A stretch of DNA of 64,000 nt, from the NCBI RefSeq assembly GCF_024181285.1, contig NZ_CP051201.1, positions 744,001-808,000 on the forward strand, read 5' to 3'. The translations under genes and the position numbers were made by a program. Origin of the DNA: Treponema sp. OMZ 790. GTDB lineage: Bacteria > Spirochaetota > Spirochaetia > Treponematales > Treponemataceae. Below, piece by piece: positions 37,358 to 45,740 of this stretch. The notes beneath the pieces were generated by a model that was not told the DNA's origin, made no database searches, and was given only the letters and a program-made list of their open reading frames with translations. Position 1 is the first letter of the stretch. Each line of letters begins with the position of its first letter.

Positions 37358-38137
37358 TTAATTTTTGATTTTTCCTGCCTCAAGAGAGTTTACCCTAAAA
37401 TAAGAGTCGGGTATCTCTTTATTGAATTCATGCTTTAAAATTTCAATTACCGTTTTACGCTTTTTTTGAAGGTTATTCATTTCCATTTTATTGCCTGTCC
37501 AAAAGCCGTCTTTTTTTTCGATGCCGCTGACGGTAAGCTCCTTCAAAATCGCTCCTTGTTCATCATAGAATTCCGCTTTGATGTTTAAAAGAGATTCTTT
37601 ATCGATCCATGAAATAAATTTTGAGTACATGGATTTTTTTACCGGAACCGATTCTATTTTCCAGCAGTCTTTGGAATCGATTTTTTCTTCGCCTAAAAGA
37701 GTGTGTTTATAATCGTCTACCTTGCGGCTGCCCATGTCTTCATATGTAAATTCCGTTCCCATAAAATCATCTTGGCTTGATGAGCCGCTTATGCGCTTAG
37801 CTTTTTTTAATGCCGGAATATAAAGCCATCTGTCATCGTTTTTTAAGGCATCATCATAAGAGTATGCAAGATAACCTGTGCCTTTTACATCCGGCGGAAG
37901 TAAAAATACCATGACGGTCTTTTCTTCCTTTCCGTAATCTTTCGAATAGGCGGTCACTTCCCGGACTCTCTTTTTCCCGTTTGAGTTTATAAGAGTCATC
38001 CTCATTTTAAAAGAATCCGTAACGGCCTTTTCTCTGTTGCTTGCTTTTTGCATAATGTCTCTTCCCGTCAATTCTTGTGCAAAGCCTGCACCCAATGCAA
38101 TTACTGCAGCCAATAAAATCATAACAATCTTTTTCAT
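37358..38137 (-). CDS. LolA-like outer-membrane lipoprotein-sorting protein
   Basis: Periplasmic protein of 259 residues with a signal peptide (MKKIVMILLAAVIALGAGFA). The fold family is recognised from DIMQKASNREKAVTDSFKM, KTVMVFLLPPDVKGTGYLAY, WLYIPALKKAKRI, GSSSQDDFMGTEFTYEDM and SKFISWIDKESLLNIKAEFYD, all typical of the LolA-like group that accompanies MMPL transporters. The ATG at 38137 has GGAGG 6 bases ahead. The longer frame from 38209 runs into the hairpin leader and is rejected. It probably shuttles a lipid-type substrate between the transporter and the barrel encoded next. Confidence 0.85.
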   Translation of the reverse strand: MKKIVMILLAAVIALGAGFAQELTGRDIMQKASNREKAVTDSFKMRMTLINSNGKKRVREVTAYSKDYGKEEKTVMVFLLPPDVKGTGYLAYSYDDALKNDDRWLYIPALKKAKRISGSSSQDDFMGTEFTYEDMGSRKVDDYKHTLLGEEKIDSKDCWKIESVPVKKSMYSKFISWIDKESLLNIKAEFYDEQGAILKELTVSGIEKKDGFWTGNKMEMNNLQKKRKTVIEILKHEFNKEIPDSYFRVNSLEAGKIKN

Positions 38138-38143
38138 CTTTTT

Positions 38144-38311
38144 CCTCCATAAAAACTTTTTGCAGGAAGCCTGAGCTTCCGAAAAAAGTTTTTTCAAGTA
38201 GTTTTGCATTTTGCAAAACTACATATAATAAAACGATGTTTGCCTTAAAAGGCAAACTCGAAGATAAACATGCAGGCTTGTATTTCAAGCCGAAATGTTT
38301 ATCGATTCTCC
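38144..38311 (-). repeat. multi-hairpin leader module upstream of the LolA-like gene
   Basis: Second copy of the module seen at 32474. Outer stem AAAAACTTTTT/AAAAAGTTTTT, inner stem GGAAGC/GCTTCC (GCAAAT/ATTTGC in the other copy). A hairpin GTAGTTTTGC/GCAAAACTAC is followed by CATATAAT, a GTTTGCC/GGCAAAC hairpin, and GATAAACAT/ATGTTTATC enclosing GGCTTG/CAAGCC. A partial direct repeat TTTTTATGGAG flanks the module at both ends. It lies between the MMPL and LolA-like genes. Confidence 0.7.
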
Positions 38312-38323
38312 ATAAAAACTTTT

Positions 38324-40717
38324 CTATGCTTCCTTTCGGATAGAAGTATCATCTCGTTCTTTTCCGAAAGGTTTTGAAATATAAATCAATATCGGTGTCA
38401 TCAAATAATCTGCGATGAGAGCCGAAAATAAGCCTACTGCTGCTAGGATTCCTAAGCGAAGGAAGGCATCTATCTGACTTGCCATATACATTAAAAATGT
38501 TGCCGATAAAATTATGGTTGTCATTGCGAGTGTTTTTCCGATTGAATAAAACGAGCCGACAATAGCTTTTTCGTATCTTCCTTCTTTTTCAAATAAATAT
38601 TTTGTGTGGTTTGTAAAATGGATGGTATCATCTACTGCTATACCTAAAATCATGGGCATAAGTGCCATTGTTATCATATCCAGAGGAATGCTAAAGTAGC
38701 CCATAATTGCCCCGGTTGTAATAATAGGCATTATGTTGGGGATAAGACCAATGAGCCCCATTTTAAGACTTCCGAATACAATCATCATTAAAATACCGAT
38801 TGCTCCAAGAGAGGTAAAAAACGAGGATATTTCTCCATATACTATTTTATTATTTATTTCTGCGGCGTGGGCTGCTGCTCCCGTTAAAAAGGTTTCGGCA
38901 TCAGGGAAAAGTTCTGCACATTTTTTATAGACGCTTTCCAAATTGGCGGCAAGTTCGTTTCCGTCAAAAGCCGAAACATCGACAGACATGCGTAGAGTCC
39001 TGAATTCGTCATCCGCCCAGCGGGATGTTTCGCCTCCCGATATTTCGTATAAAAATAAGAGCTGGGCCAAAAGCTCTTCATCTTCAGGTATCTTATAAAA
39101 GGCCGGATCGTCTGCATGCATTGTCTGATTCATGTCTTTTACAATATCCAAAATAGAAAATATTTTCGGAACGCCGTTATTTAATTTTGTTAATTTAAAA
39201 CCGCCTATGTGCCGGCTTAATTCTTCCAGTTTTTTTAAGTTTTCCGGCTTTTTTACTGCATCTTCTTCTTTAAAAGTCAGCATTACGTTGTAATTAAAAT
39301 AAGCTCCAAGTTGAGAATGTGTAATTTCGTAAATACGTTTTACATAGGGAATGCGGGTTCCCATAAAGTTAAAACTGTCCATGTTTACATATATCATAAA
39401 GAGGGCAGGAAGACACATAGCCGTTATAATTACAAAAATAATTAAAATGGGTTTTCGTCTTTTTAAAACTGAAATTCCTAAGTTTTCAAAAAGAGTATCA
39501 AGTTTTTTATAGCGGGCTGCACTCTTATTTTGTTCAGGTGTACAATCTTTTCCGAAACTCATTAAGATTGGAATTAAGATGCTGACATAAACATAAACGG
39601 CAAAGACCATAGCTGCACTTGCAAGTCCCATCCAGTGCATGGGATCCAGGTCAACTGTTAAAAAGGATAAAACCGAAACAACTGTCGTAACAACCGTAAA
39701 AAAGAGCGGCCAGCCCGTGTTTTCGATGGACTCGATAACTGCTTCTTTTCGTTTTCCTATCGTGTAAAAACTGTTTCTAAAAGAATTTACAAGATGGATT
39801 GAATATCCGACTGAAAGAGCCATTGCAAGGATGATTGGAACGGAAAGCATTTCGGAACTTCCTTCAATGTTTAGATGTCCCATAAGCCCCAAAACCGAAA
39901 CTATTGCACCTGCTGTAGCTATGATAGGCACAATTGTTCCTCTAAGGGAGCGGGCAAAAATAACGAGAAGAATTATCATGCACATAAAACTAAGGCTTAC
40001 GCATTTCTTTATGTCCGCATTCATAACAATTTTTTCTTCCGTTTCGGTGTAGGGAAGACCTGCCGGTTTTATTGTGTAGGCTGAGCTTTTATATTTGGGA
40101 TTATTAACAATATCGATAGCCGTTTCTCCCATGATATACATAAGTTCCTTATCCGAATTTTTCATCCATTCTTCTTTGCTTGGAGTTGCTTTAAGAGAAA
40201 GAACCAGCCATGTTTCTTTTGCATCACTTGAAACAAGTTTATTTACGATTGATTTTCTCGATAAAATAAAATCCTTTGCTTTTTTTAGTTCGGAAGGGTT
40301 TTCAGGTATTCCGTCTTTAAAAGGATTTTTTATCTCGATTCCTTCTTCCGTTCCTACACTTATATCTATATCGGTGATGGAAGTAACCGAATCCGCATAT
40401 GGAATCTTCTCTAAAAGTTCATTTCCTATCTCTTTAATCATGTTTAAGACTTCAGGTTTAAAAACATCATCGGATTCGATAAGCAAAACTATACTGTCAT
40501 TACTTCCAAAAAGCTCTTTAAACCTGTCTTCGTGTTCTTTCATATGATCGTTCAAGTTTACAAAGGCTTCCTCGGTCATTGATGAGGCTCTAAACTTTTT
40601 TAAGCCCATTGCAGCAAATACGGTTATGGCTGCTAATAAGATGAGTAAGAGAAAACGGTATTTTAATTGAAATTCGCCGATCTTTTTAAAAAATATATGC
40701 AAACTTTCCAGTTTCAT
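38324..40717 (-). CDS. MMPL/RND-superfamily transporter
   Basis: Inner-membrane protein of 797 residues, duplicated 6+6 helices with two large periplasmic domains (about 45-230 and 440-620). Helix motifs include SVPIILAMALSVGYSIHLVNSFR and MALMPMILGIAVDDTIHFTNHTKYLF, the GxxVDDTIH-type helix-4/10 signature of hydrophobe-exporting RND (MMPL, HAE3) proteins. AAGGGGA precedes the ATG. The gene group with LolA-like and DUF1302-like proteins suggests transport of lipids or hydrophobic compounds to the outer membrane, controlled by the TetR protein encoded upstream. Confidence 0.88.
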   Translation of the reverse strand: MKLESLHIFFKKIGEFQLKYRFLLLILLAAITVFAAMGLKKFRASSMTEEAFVNLNDHMKEHEDRFKELFGSNDSIVLLIESDDVFKPEVLNMIKEIGNELLEKIPYADSVTSITDIDISVGTEEGIEIKNPFKDGIPENPSELKKAKDFILSRKSIVNKLVSSDAKETWLVLSLKATPSKEEWMKNSDKELMYIMGETAIDIVNNPKYKSSAYTIKPAGLPYTETEEKIVMNADIKKCVSLSFMCMIILLVIFARSLRGTIVPIIATAGAIVSVLGLMGHLNIEGSSEMLSVPIILAMALSVGYSIHLVNSFRNSFYTIGKRKEAVIESIENTGWPLFFTVVTTVVSVLSFLTVDLDPMHWMGLASAAMVFAVYVYVSILIPILMSFGKDCTPEQNKSAARYKKLDTLFENLGISVLKRRKPILIIFVIITAMCLPALFMIYVNMDSFNFMGTRIPYVKRIYEITHSQLGAYFNYNVMLTFKEEDAVKKPENLKKLEELSRHIGGFKLTKLNNGVPKIFSILDIVKDMNQTMHADDPAFYKIPEDEELLAQLLFLYEISGGETSRWADDEFRTLRMSVDVSAFDGNELAANLESVYKKCAELFPDAETFLTGAAAHAAEINNKIVYGEISSFFTSLGAIGILMMIVFGSLKMGLIGLIPNIMPIITTGAIMGYFSIPLDMITMALMPMILGIAVDDTIHFTNHTKYLFEKEGRYEKAIVGSFYSIGKTLAMTTIILSATFLMYMASQIDAFLRLGILAAVGLFSALIADYLMTPILIYISKPFGKERDDTSIRKEA

Positions 40718-40735
40718 TTTATAATCCCCTTCTAA

Positions 40736-40799
40736 TACTAATAATTAGTAAACGCCGTTTACTAATTATTAGTATAGCTATACACTAAAAATTTGTCAA
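40736..40799 (-). promoter_or_regulatory. MMPL operon promoter with overlapping TetR operator
   Basis: On the minus strand TTGACA (40794-40799), 18 bases, TATACT (40771-40776). From 40737 to 40773 runs a perfect inverted repeat with 17-base arms (ACTAATAATTAGTAAAC) and a 3-base centre; each arm is itself nearly palindromic. It overlaps the -10 and the start site, an ideal repressor position for the adjacent TetR regulator. Confidence 0.85.
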
Positions 40800-40873
40800 G
40801 AGGAAAATTAATTTTTTTTGTTTATTCGTGCGGAGGGTTTAATACCCCGACACTCTGCGTCGGGGATGTTGAT

Positions 40874-41503
40874 TTACATTTCAGGCTGCATAATTTTATT
40901 CCAGCAAAAATACATTACATCGGTTAAGATGTCCATAAAGTCTTGGGTTTTTTTATAAGAGTATTCATGCGTGATGATTTCAAAAAGAGGCGTTAAGGCG
41001 GTGCTGTAAATTAAGTGAAGCTGGTCGTCGTTTAGGGGGCGGATGTTTATACCTCTTTTTTTTAAGTCGTTGATGAATTTTTTGCATGCTGCAACATCCG
41101 CCATGACAAATTCGTGACGGATATTTTCGTACTTTGTTCCGGCCGAGCGGTTAAACAAAAGCCGGAAGTCATCGAATCGGCTGTACACCAGAGTGCATAA
41201 ATTCTGCAAAGACATGCGTATGGCTTCTTTTGCTGAGAAAAGGCCTTTGGTTTCGTATAAATGTATTGCGATTTCAGAAAAATCGGTACCAATGCTTAAT
41301 GTTTGCGTGATAAGCGGCTGTACGAGAGCCTCAAAGATTGCCGCCTTTGACGGGAAGTGTTTGTACAAAGCTCCGGCTGTTATACCCGTCATTGCCGCAA
41401 TGGAGCGCATGGAGGCCTTTTCAAAGCCCTTTTGCAAAAACTCCGTTTTTGCATTTTTGAGGATTTCCGTATAGGTATCATTCTTTTTCTTTGATTCTTC
41501 CAT
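40874..41503 (-). CDS. TetR-family regulator of the MMPL operon
   Basis: The protein has 209 residues. Its N-terminal DNA-binding domain is clear: ILKNAKTEFLQKGFEKASMRSIAAMTGITAGALYKHFPSK in sequence order, with the recognition helix near residues 38-50 (quoted here as GITAGALYKHF). The C-terminus is helical and diverse. It lies upstream of and parallel to the MMPL gene, which has its own promoter carrying a large palindrome. The ATG sits 6 bases after a perfect TATAAT and has no Shine-Dalgarno sequence, so its mRNA may be leaderless. Confidence 0.85.
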   Translation of the reverse strand: MEESKKKNDTYTEILKNAKTEFLQKGFEKASMRSIAAMTGITAGALYKHFPSKAAIFEALVQPLITQTLSIGTDFSEIAIHLYETKGLFSAKEAIRMSLQNLCTLVYSRFDDFRLLFNRSAGTKYENIRHEFVMADVAACKKFINDLKKRGINIRPLNDDQLHLIYSTALTPLFEIITHEYSYKKTQDFMDILTDVMYFCWNKIMQPEM

Positions 41504-41510
41504 TACTTAC

Positions 41511-41539
41511 ATTATAGACGGCCGTTTTAAAATTGTCAA
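41511..41539 (-). promoter_or_regulatory. consensus promoter giving a probable leaderless tetR mRNA
   Basis: On the minus strand TTGACA (41534-41539), 17 bases, TATAAT (41511-41516). The A of the ATG at 41503 is the seventh base after the -10, the usual transcription start position. The spacer contains ACGGCCGT, a short palindrome that might bind the regulator itself. Confidence 0.8.
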
Positions 41540-41564
41540 AGGGGCATCTTAAAATATAGTATAA

Positions 41565-41939
41565 ATTGTAAAAGGCGCTGCCGTAATTACCGTAACTACA
41601 GAAGACGGGGGCAAAACCGTAAACTGTACCGAAACCAAACTTAAACACGGAATACAAACGATCTTACACGCAACAGGCGATAAGATTATCTTAAAAGGGG
41701 CTATTGTTGGACTGTACTGCAAATACAATCAGCTTACAAAAGAAGTTTTTACAAAGATCTTTCAGTACGTACCGAACCGTCCGGCCGGCAACGAAGGATA
41801 CTGCTATCTTTATACTGAAAACACGAACTTGATCGAGGAGAACTATACAGACTTTACCGAGGACGAGCTTAATGTAATAAAACCCAAAAACCGGACGCCG
41901 TATAAGATTAATTCATACGGTAACCGGGAAGAACTGTAA
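41565..41939 (+). pseudogene. 3' fragment of a surface-protein gene with Big_2-like end
   Basis: An open frame of 124 codons with no start codon, directly downstream of a stop. The first 20 residues (KGAAVITVTTEDGGKTVNCT) resemble the closing strands of bacterial Ig-like group 2 (Big_2) domains, common in treponemal leucine-rich-repeat surface proteins. The rest (GDKIILKGAIVGLYCKYN, EENYTDFTEDELNVI) is not recognised. It is richer in GC than its surroundings and stands alone, so I read it as the relic of a larger gene. Confidence 0.5.
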
Positions 41940-41948
41940 ATAATAGAC

Positions 41949-42035
41949 CTGTTCTGAAACGGAAGTTTCCGAACAGATTTAATTTTAAGGGATAAATTCA
42001 ATGGGTAGGAGGCAATCAAATTGCCGCTTACCCAT
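41949..42035. repeat. two adjacent stem-loops behind the gene relic
   Basis: CTGTTCTGAAAC/GTTTCCGAACAG at 41949-41976 and ATGGGTA..GGCAAT/ATTGCC..TACCCAT at 42001-42035. Neither has a clean T-run directly after it. They resemble the tandem hairpins of the leader modules in style but not in sequence. The remaining 42036-42130 shows no other feature. Confidence 0.5.
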
Positions 42036-42130
42036 CTGCGGGAAATGTGTTAAATATCGGATATACCCCCTTTTTTTAATAAAATTAAAAAACGCATTTA
42101 CACAGTTTTTTGGACAGTGCCAAAATTTTT

Positions 42131-42892
42131 TTACAGTTTTTCAATCTCTGCTTCGGAAAGTCCCGTTATCTCCTTAATTAAAACTGTATCAAAATTTTTT
42201 AACTTCATATTTTTGGCCGTTTCCCTTTTAACTCTATACTCGGCTTTGTCATTGATATCCATCTCAAAAGTAGATAATAATCTGTATTCCTGCCTTGCCT
42301 GTTCGTTTTGTTTTACTGTTTGTATCATAGTTTCTATCTCCCTTGTAAATTCATTATTTGCTTTCCCTGTTTTAAGGTATGTTAAAAAATCCTTTAATTC
42401 TTTGTCGTCAGTATTTTCAAAGGCCTCTGCATTTATTATAACTTTCTTTGTGCCGTCTTGTAAAGGGGTATTTTTGTCCTCTATACAAAGATTTTCAAAG
42501 GTATAAACGGGTCTGTTTTTGCCTATAATATCAAATAAACAGATAAAAATTATAAAGCTGTCATTTAGATTATTATAGGAATTCCCCTTATTCAAAAAAG
42601 AAATATCTAGGGCAGCTTGGTAAAATCTCATTCTTTTGGGTATATTTCTCTCGTTGCTTACCTGCATTTCTACATCATAAAATTTATCGTTTTCTGCCTG
42701 CACCAAAACATCAAATCTTACGGATTTTGCCTGTTCATAAGTTTTAATATTATGCTGTACCGAGACATATGTAATTTTACCTATTGTATCAAATAATATC
42801 ATTTCAATAAGTCTTTTACATAATCTCGGATTTTGCATAGTTTTACAAAACATAAAATCGTCTGTAAATGTTAAATCTTCAAACCTTTTCAC
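42131..42892 (-). CDS. Rpn-family recombination-promoting nuclease / PD-(D/E)XK transposase-like protein
   Basis: The protein has 253 residues. The start motif LTFTDDFMFCKTMQNPRLCKRLIE is the family's opening, shown here in part as TFTDDFMFCKTM. The nuclease core is SVRFDVLVQ then FYDVEMQV, giving Asp61, Glu75 and Gln77 of the D-ExQ active site. The C-terminus ITGLSEAEIEKL is common in treponemal members. The start is GTG at 42892 with GAGGAG at 42901-42906. Relatives make double-strand cuts and raise recombination, of interest so near a recombination-built locus. About 280 bases upstream show only promoter-like AT-rich sequence. Confidence 0.85.
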   Translation of the reverse strand: MKRFEDLTFTDDFMFCKTMQNPRLCKRLIEMILFDTIGKITYVSVQHNIKTYEQAKSVRFDVLVQAENDKFYDVEMQVSNERNIPKRMRFYQAALDISFLNKGNSYNNLNDSFIIFICLFDIIGKNRPVYTFENLCIEDKNTPLQDGTKKVIINAEAFENTDDKELKDFLTYLKTGKANNEFTREIETMIQTVKQNEQARQEYRLLSTFEMDINDKAEYRVKRETAKNMKLKNFDTVLIKEITGLSEAEIEKL

Positions 42893-43102
42893 TTTTTTTT
42901 CTCCTCTTAATTTTATATTGTATTATAAGCTTAAACTTTACCGCCTTTTACCTGTGGGTCTTATAGTAGAATTTTGGGACTTATCTACACTTGTCCTTGT
43001 GTATATTCCTAACACTTCTATACCCCCTAGTATAACACATTTCTGTATAAAATAACATTTCTTATCCATAAATAGGTAACCTGGTAATCTTAATATTAAA
43101 TA

Positions 43103-43131
43103 TTGACATAAGAGTGCTTATATTATACAAT
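43103..43131 (+). promoter_or_regulatory. predicted promoter of pepF
   Basis: TTGACA (43103-43108), 17 bases, TACAAT (43126-43131), about 45 bases upstream of the start codon. Confidence 0.7.
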
Positions 43132-43176
43132 TATTTTCAATCTATTTAGAACCCTCAGTATTATAAGGAGATATAA

Positions 43177-44970
43177 ATGCAAAACAAAACTGCACCGAGG
43201 TGGGATTTAAAAAATATTTATCCCGGTTTTAAATCAAAAGAGTATGCGGAATCAAAAAAGAAAATTCCTGCATTGACTTCCAAGTTTGAAAAGCACTTAA
43301 AAGCTTTTTCTGACAAGGACTTAAAAAAATGGCTTATAAAGGCTTTGGATATTTTAAACGAGTTTAATGCCGAATCCGAAACGCTTTATGCCTATGCTTC
43401 GGCCGTATATACAACCGATACCGAAAACAAGGAAGCCCTTTCGGAAATGAATTCCATATCCGAAATATTTGTTCCTTTTACGCCCCTTGGTGTGCGCTTT
43501 TCGAATATCTTGGCTTCCGTTTCCAAAGAAGTAAAGGCCTTGATCAAAAGCGACAAGGATTTAAAATATGCCGCCTTTTATTTGGAAGATACCTTGTTTT
43601 GGCAAAAGAAACAAATGAGCGAAGAAGAAGAAGCCTTGGCTGCCGACCTTGCCCGCTCCGGCTCTTCGGCTTGGAGCAAATTACAGAGCATGCTGACTTC
43701 GACGGCTTCCTGTGTTTGGGATGAAAAAACTAAAGAAGAAAAGACCTTGGTTCAGCTTAGAGCGATGGCCTATGACAAGGATGAGGCTGTCCGCGAAAAG
43801 GCCTTTAAAAAAGAGCTTGAACTTTGCAAGTCGATAGAAAAGCCCGTTGCCGCAGCCTTGAACGGCGTAAAGGGGACGTCCATCACCTTAAATAAAAGGC
43901 GCAACTGGAAGGGAGGCACAATCGAAAAATCCGTAAGGCAGGCAAATATAACTCAAAAAACGCTCGACTCCTTAATTTCCGCCATCGAAGATTCTCTTCC
44001 CTCATGGAGGAAATATTTAAAGGCTAAGGCCATGCTCCTCGGCAAAAAGGACTTACCCTTTTATGACCTCTTTGCTCCCGTTTCAAAATCATTCCCCACA
44101 TATACATGGGAAGAAGCAAAGGCCTTGGTAATCGAAAACTTTTCTTCATTTTCAAAGAACATGGGAGATTTTGCAAAGAAGGCCTTCGCTTCAAATTGGA
44201 TAGACGGAGAGGTACGTAACGGCAAGGTCGGCGGAGCTTATTGTACCCACTTCCCCGTAACAAAAGAACCGAGAGTTCTTTGCAACTTTGACGGCTCTTT
44301 TTCTTCGGTCAGCACCCTTGCACACGAGCTGGGACACGCCTTCCACTTTAATGTCGTAAAGGATATGCCCGTTATAAATCAAAGCTATCCTATGACCCTT
44401 GCCGAGACCGCTTCTATCTTTGCCGAAACCATCTTGTTTGAAAGCGAAATCAAAAAGATGAATGAAGAGCAAAAGACTGCCCTCTTGGAGATTCACCTTC
44501 AAGACGGATGTCAGGTCTTGGTCGATATCCTTTCGCGTTTTTATTTTGAACGCTCCTTTATGGAAGAAAGGGAAAAGCATGAACTCACGGCTGAGGACTG
44601 CTGCCGCCTTATGCTTGAAGCTCAAAAGAAAAGCTACGGAAACGGGCTTGATTCTAAATTGCTTCATCCTTATATGTGGCTGGTTAAGGGCCATTATTAT
44701 TCTGCGGGCTTGGGCTTTTATAACTTCCCCTATGCCTTCGGCCAGCTTTTTGCCCTCGGTCTTTATAACCGCTACAAGAAAGAAGGACCGAAGTTTACTT
44801 CCGTCTATGAGGATATTTTAAGCAAAACCGGAATGATGGATGCCGTAAAGGTAACCAAGAGTGCGGGCTTTAATATCGAAACGCCCGACTTCTGGAAAGA
44901 AGGAATAAAGATTTTTACCGACCAGATAAGCGAATTCGAAAAGCTCGTAAAAAAAGCAAAGAAAAAATAA
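43177..44970 (+). CDS. pepF: oligoendopeptidase F (M3B metallopeptidase)
   Basis: Cytosolic zinc oligopeptidase of 597 residues, the normal size for PepF. The zinc site is STLAHELGHAFHF (HELGH about 383-387) with the third ligand Glu in PMTLAETASIFAE about 25 residues later. Further family motifs are FLGxGF-type GGAYCTHFPV and the closing PYAFGQLFALGLYNRYKKEG. It degrades short peptides. AAGGAG lies 6 bases before the ATG, a promoter is visible upstream, and a strong terminator follows, so it is a single-gene unit. Confidence 0.95.
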   Translation: MQNKTAPRWDLKNIYPGFKSKEYAESKKKIPALTSKFEKHLKAFSDKDLKKWLIKALDILNEFNAESETLYAYASAVYTTDTENKEALSEMNSISEIFVPFTPLGVRFSNILASVSKEVKALIKSDKDLKYAAFYLEDTLFWQKKQMSEEEEALAADLARSGSSAWSKLQSMLTSTASCVWDEKTKEEKTLVQLRAMAYDKDEAVREKAFKKELELCKSIEKPVAAALNGVKGTSITLNKRRNWKGGTIEKSVRQANITQKTLDSLISAIEDSLPSWRKYLKAKAMLLGKKDLPFYDLFAPVSKSFPTYTWEEAKALVIENFSSFSKNMGDFAKKAFASNWIDGEVRNGKVGGAYCTHFPVTKEPRVLCNFDGSFSSVSTLAHELGHAFHFNVVKDMPVINQSYPMTLAETASIFAETILFESEIKKMNEEQKTALLEIHLQDGCQVLVDILSRFYFERSFMEEREKHELTAEDCCRLMLEAQKKSYGNGLDSKLLHPYMWLVKGHYYSAGLGFYNFPYAFGQLFALGLYNRYKKEGPKFTSVYEDILSKTGMMDAVKVTKSAGFNIETPDFWKEGIKIFTDQISEFEKLVKKAKKK

Positions 44971-45010
44971 GCTTATCTTTTTGATAAAATTATTTATAAA
45001 TTGCCGATTA

Positions 45011-45052
45011 AAAACCCCGATTCTGTTTTGAATAAACAGGTCGGGGCTTTTT
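45011..45052. terminator. bidirectional terminator between pepF and the exonuclease gene
   Basis: Stem CCCCGA/TCGGGG extended by CTGTTT/AAACAG, with A-run before and TTTTT after. It lies between convergent genes. Confidence 0.85.
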
Positions 45053-45086
45053 GATTTTAAATATGTCTTTTTATTTTGAGTTTAAA

Positions 45087-45740
45087 TTAAAATAAATTTT
45101 GAACGAGTTTTCCGCCGTCCGTTTCAGGGTCTTTGGTGCTAAGGTAGTCCGAAATGTCTACATCCTTTTTATAATACTCAAGCATATCCTTGTTTTTTTC
45201 AAAGAAGCGGTCTACGGCTATTTTAAAGAATTCCATACAGACTCTGGCATCGTCTTCGGCGCGGTGAGCATTTACGGCTTGAACGCCGAACTGCACTGCA
45301 AGGTTTTGCAGGGCATAACTTTGTAAACCCGGCAGGGTTTCCCGTGCAAAGGTGAGGGTGTCAAAGACCTTGTTTGTAAGCTTTGTTTTTCCGCACCTTT
45401 CAAGCTCGCAGTTTATAAAGTTTATGTCGAAGTTCGCATTATGGGCAACGAGAACAGTGTTGCGGATAAAGTCTAAAAAATCCGGCAGAACTTCCGGGAA
45501 TTTGGGCTGACCTGCGAGCATCTCGTCGGTTATCTGATTTACCTTTCCCGCTTCGGGAGGCATGGGTTTTTCGGGATCTATCAAAACATTGTAGCGGGCA
45601 ATAACTCCCCTGACATCGAATTTTACGCAACCGATTTCGACCACTCTTTCAGCCTTGGCCTCCGTTCCCGTTGTTTCGGTATCGAAGGCCGTAAAAACCG
45701 CCTTATCGTAGACGGCGCTAATCCAATCGTAAGAGCTCAT
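45087..45740 (-). CDS. DnaQ-like 3'-5' exonuclease (DEDDh)
   Basis: The protein has 217 residues. Exonuclease motifs are TAFDTETTG (Asp20, Glu22), VLVAHNANFDINFI and AHRAEDDARV with the His of the DEDDh type. This is the proofreading-exonuclease fold; with no polymerase domain it may be a PolIII epsilon-like subunit or a stand-alone repair nuclease. Its ATG overlaps the stop of the upstream phosphohexomutase (TAATG), so the two are translationally coupled. Confidence 0.88.
   Translation of the reverse strand: MSSYDWISAVYDKAVFTAFDTETTGTEAKAERVVEIGCVKFDVRGVIARYNVLIDPEKPMPPEAGKVNQITDEMLAGQPKFPEVLPDFLDFIRNTVLVAHNANFDINFINCELERCGKTKLTNKVFDTLTFARETLPGLQSYALQNLAVQFGVQAVNAHRAEDDARVCMEFFKIAVDRFFEKNKDMLEYYKKDVDISDYLSTKDPETDGGKLVQNLF

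Noticed and set aside
38138..38209. N-terminal extension of the LolA-like gene upstream of 38137.
   Set aside because: It would translate the hairpin leader and bury a standard signal peptide and GGAGG site.
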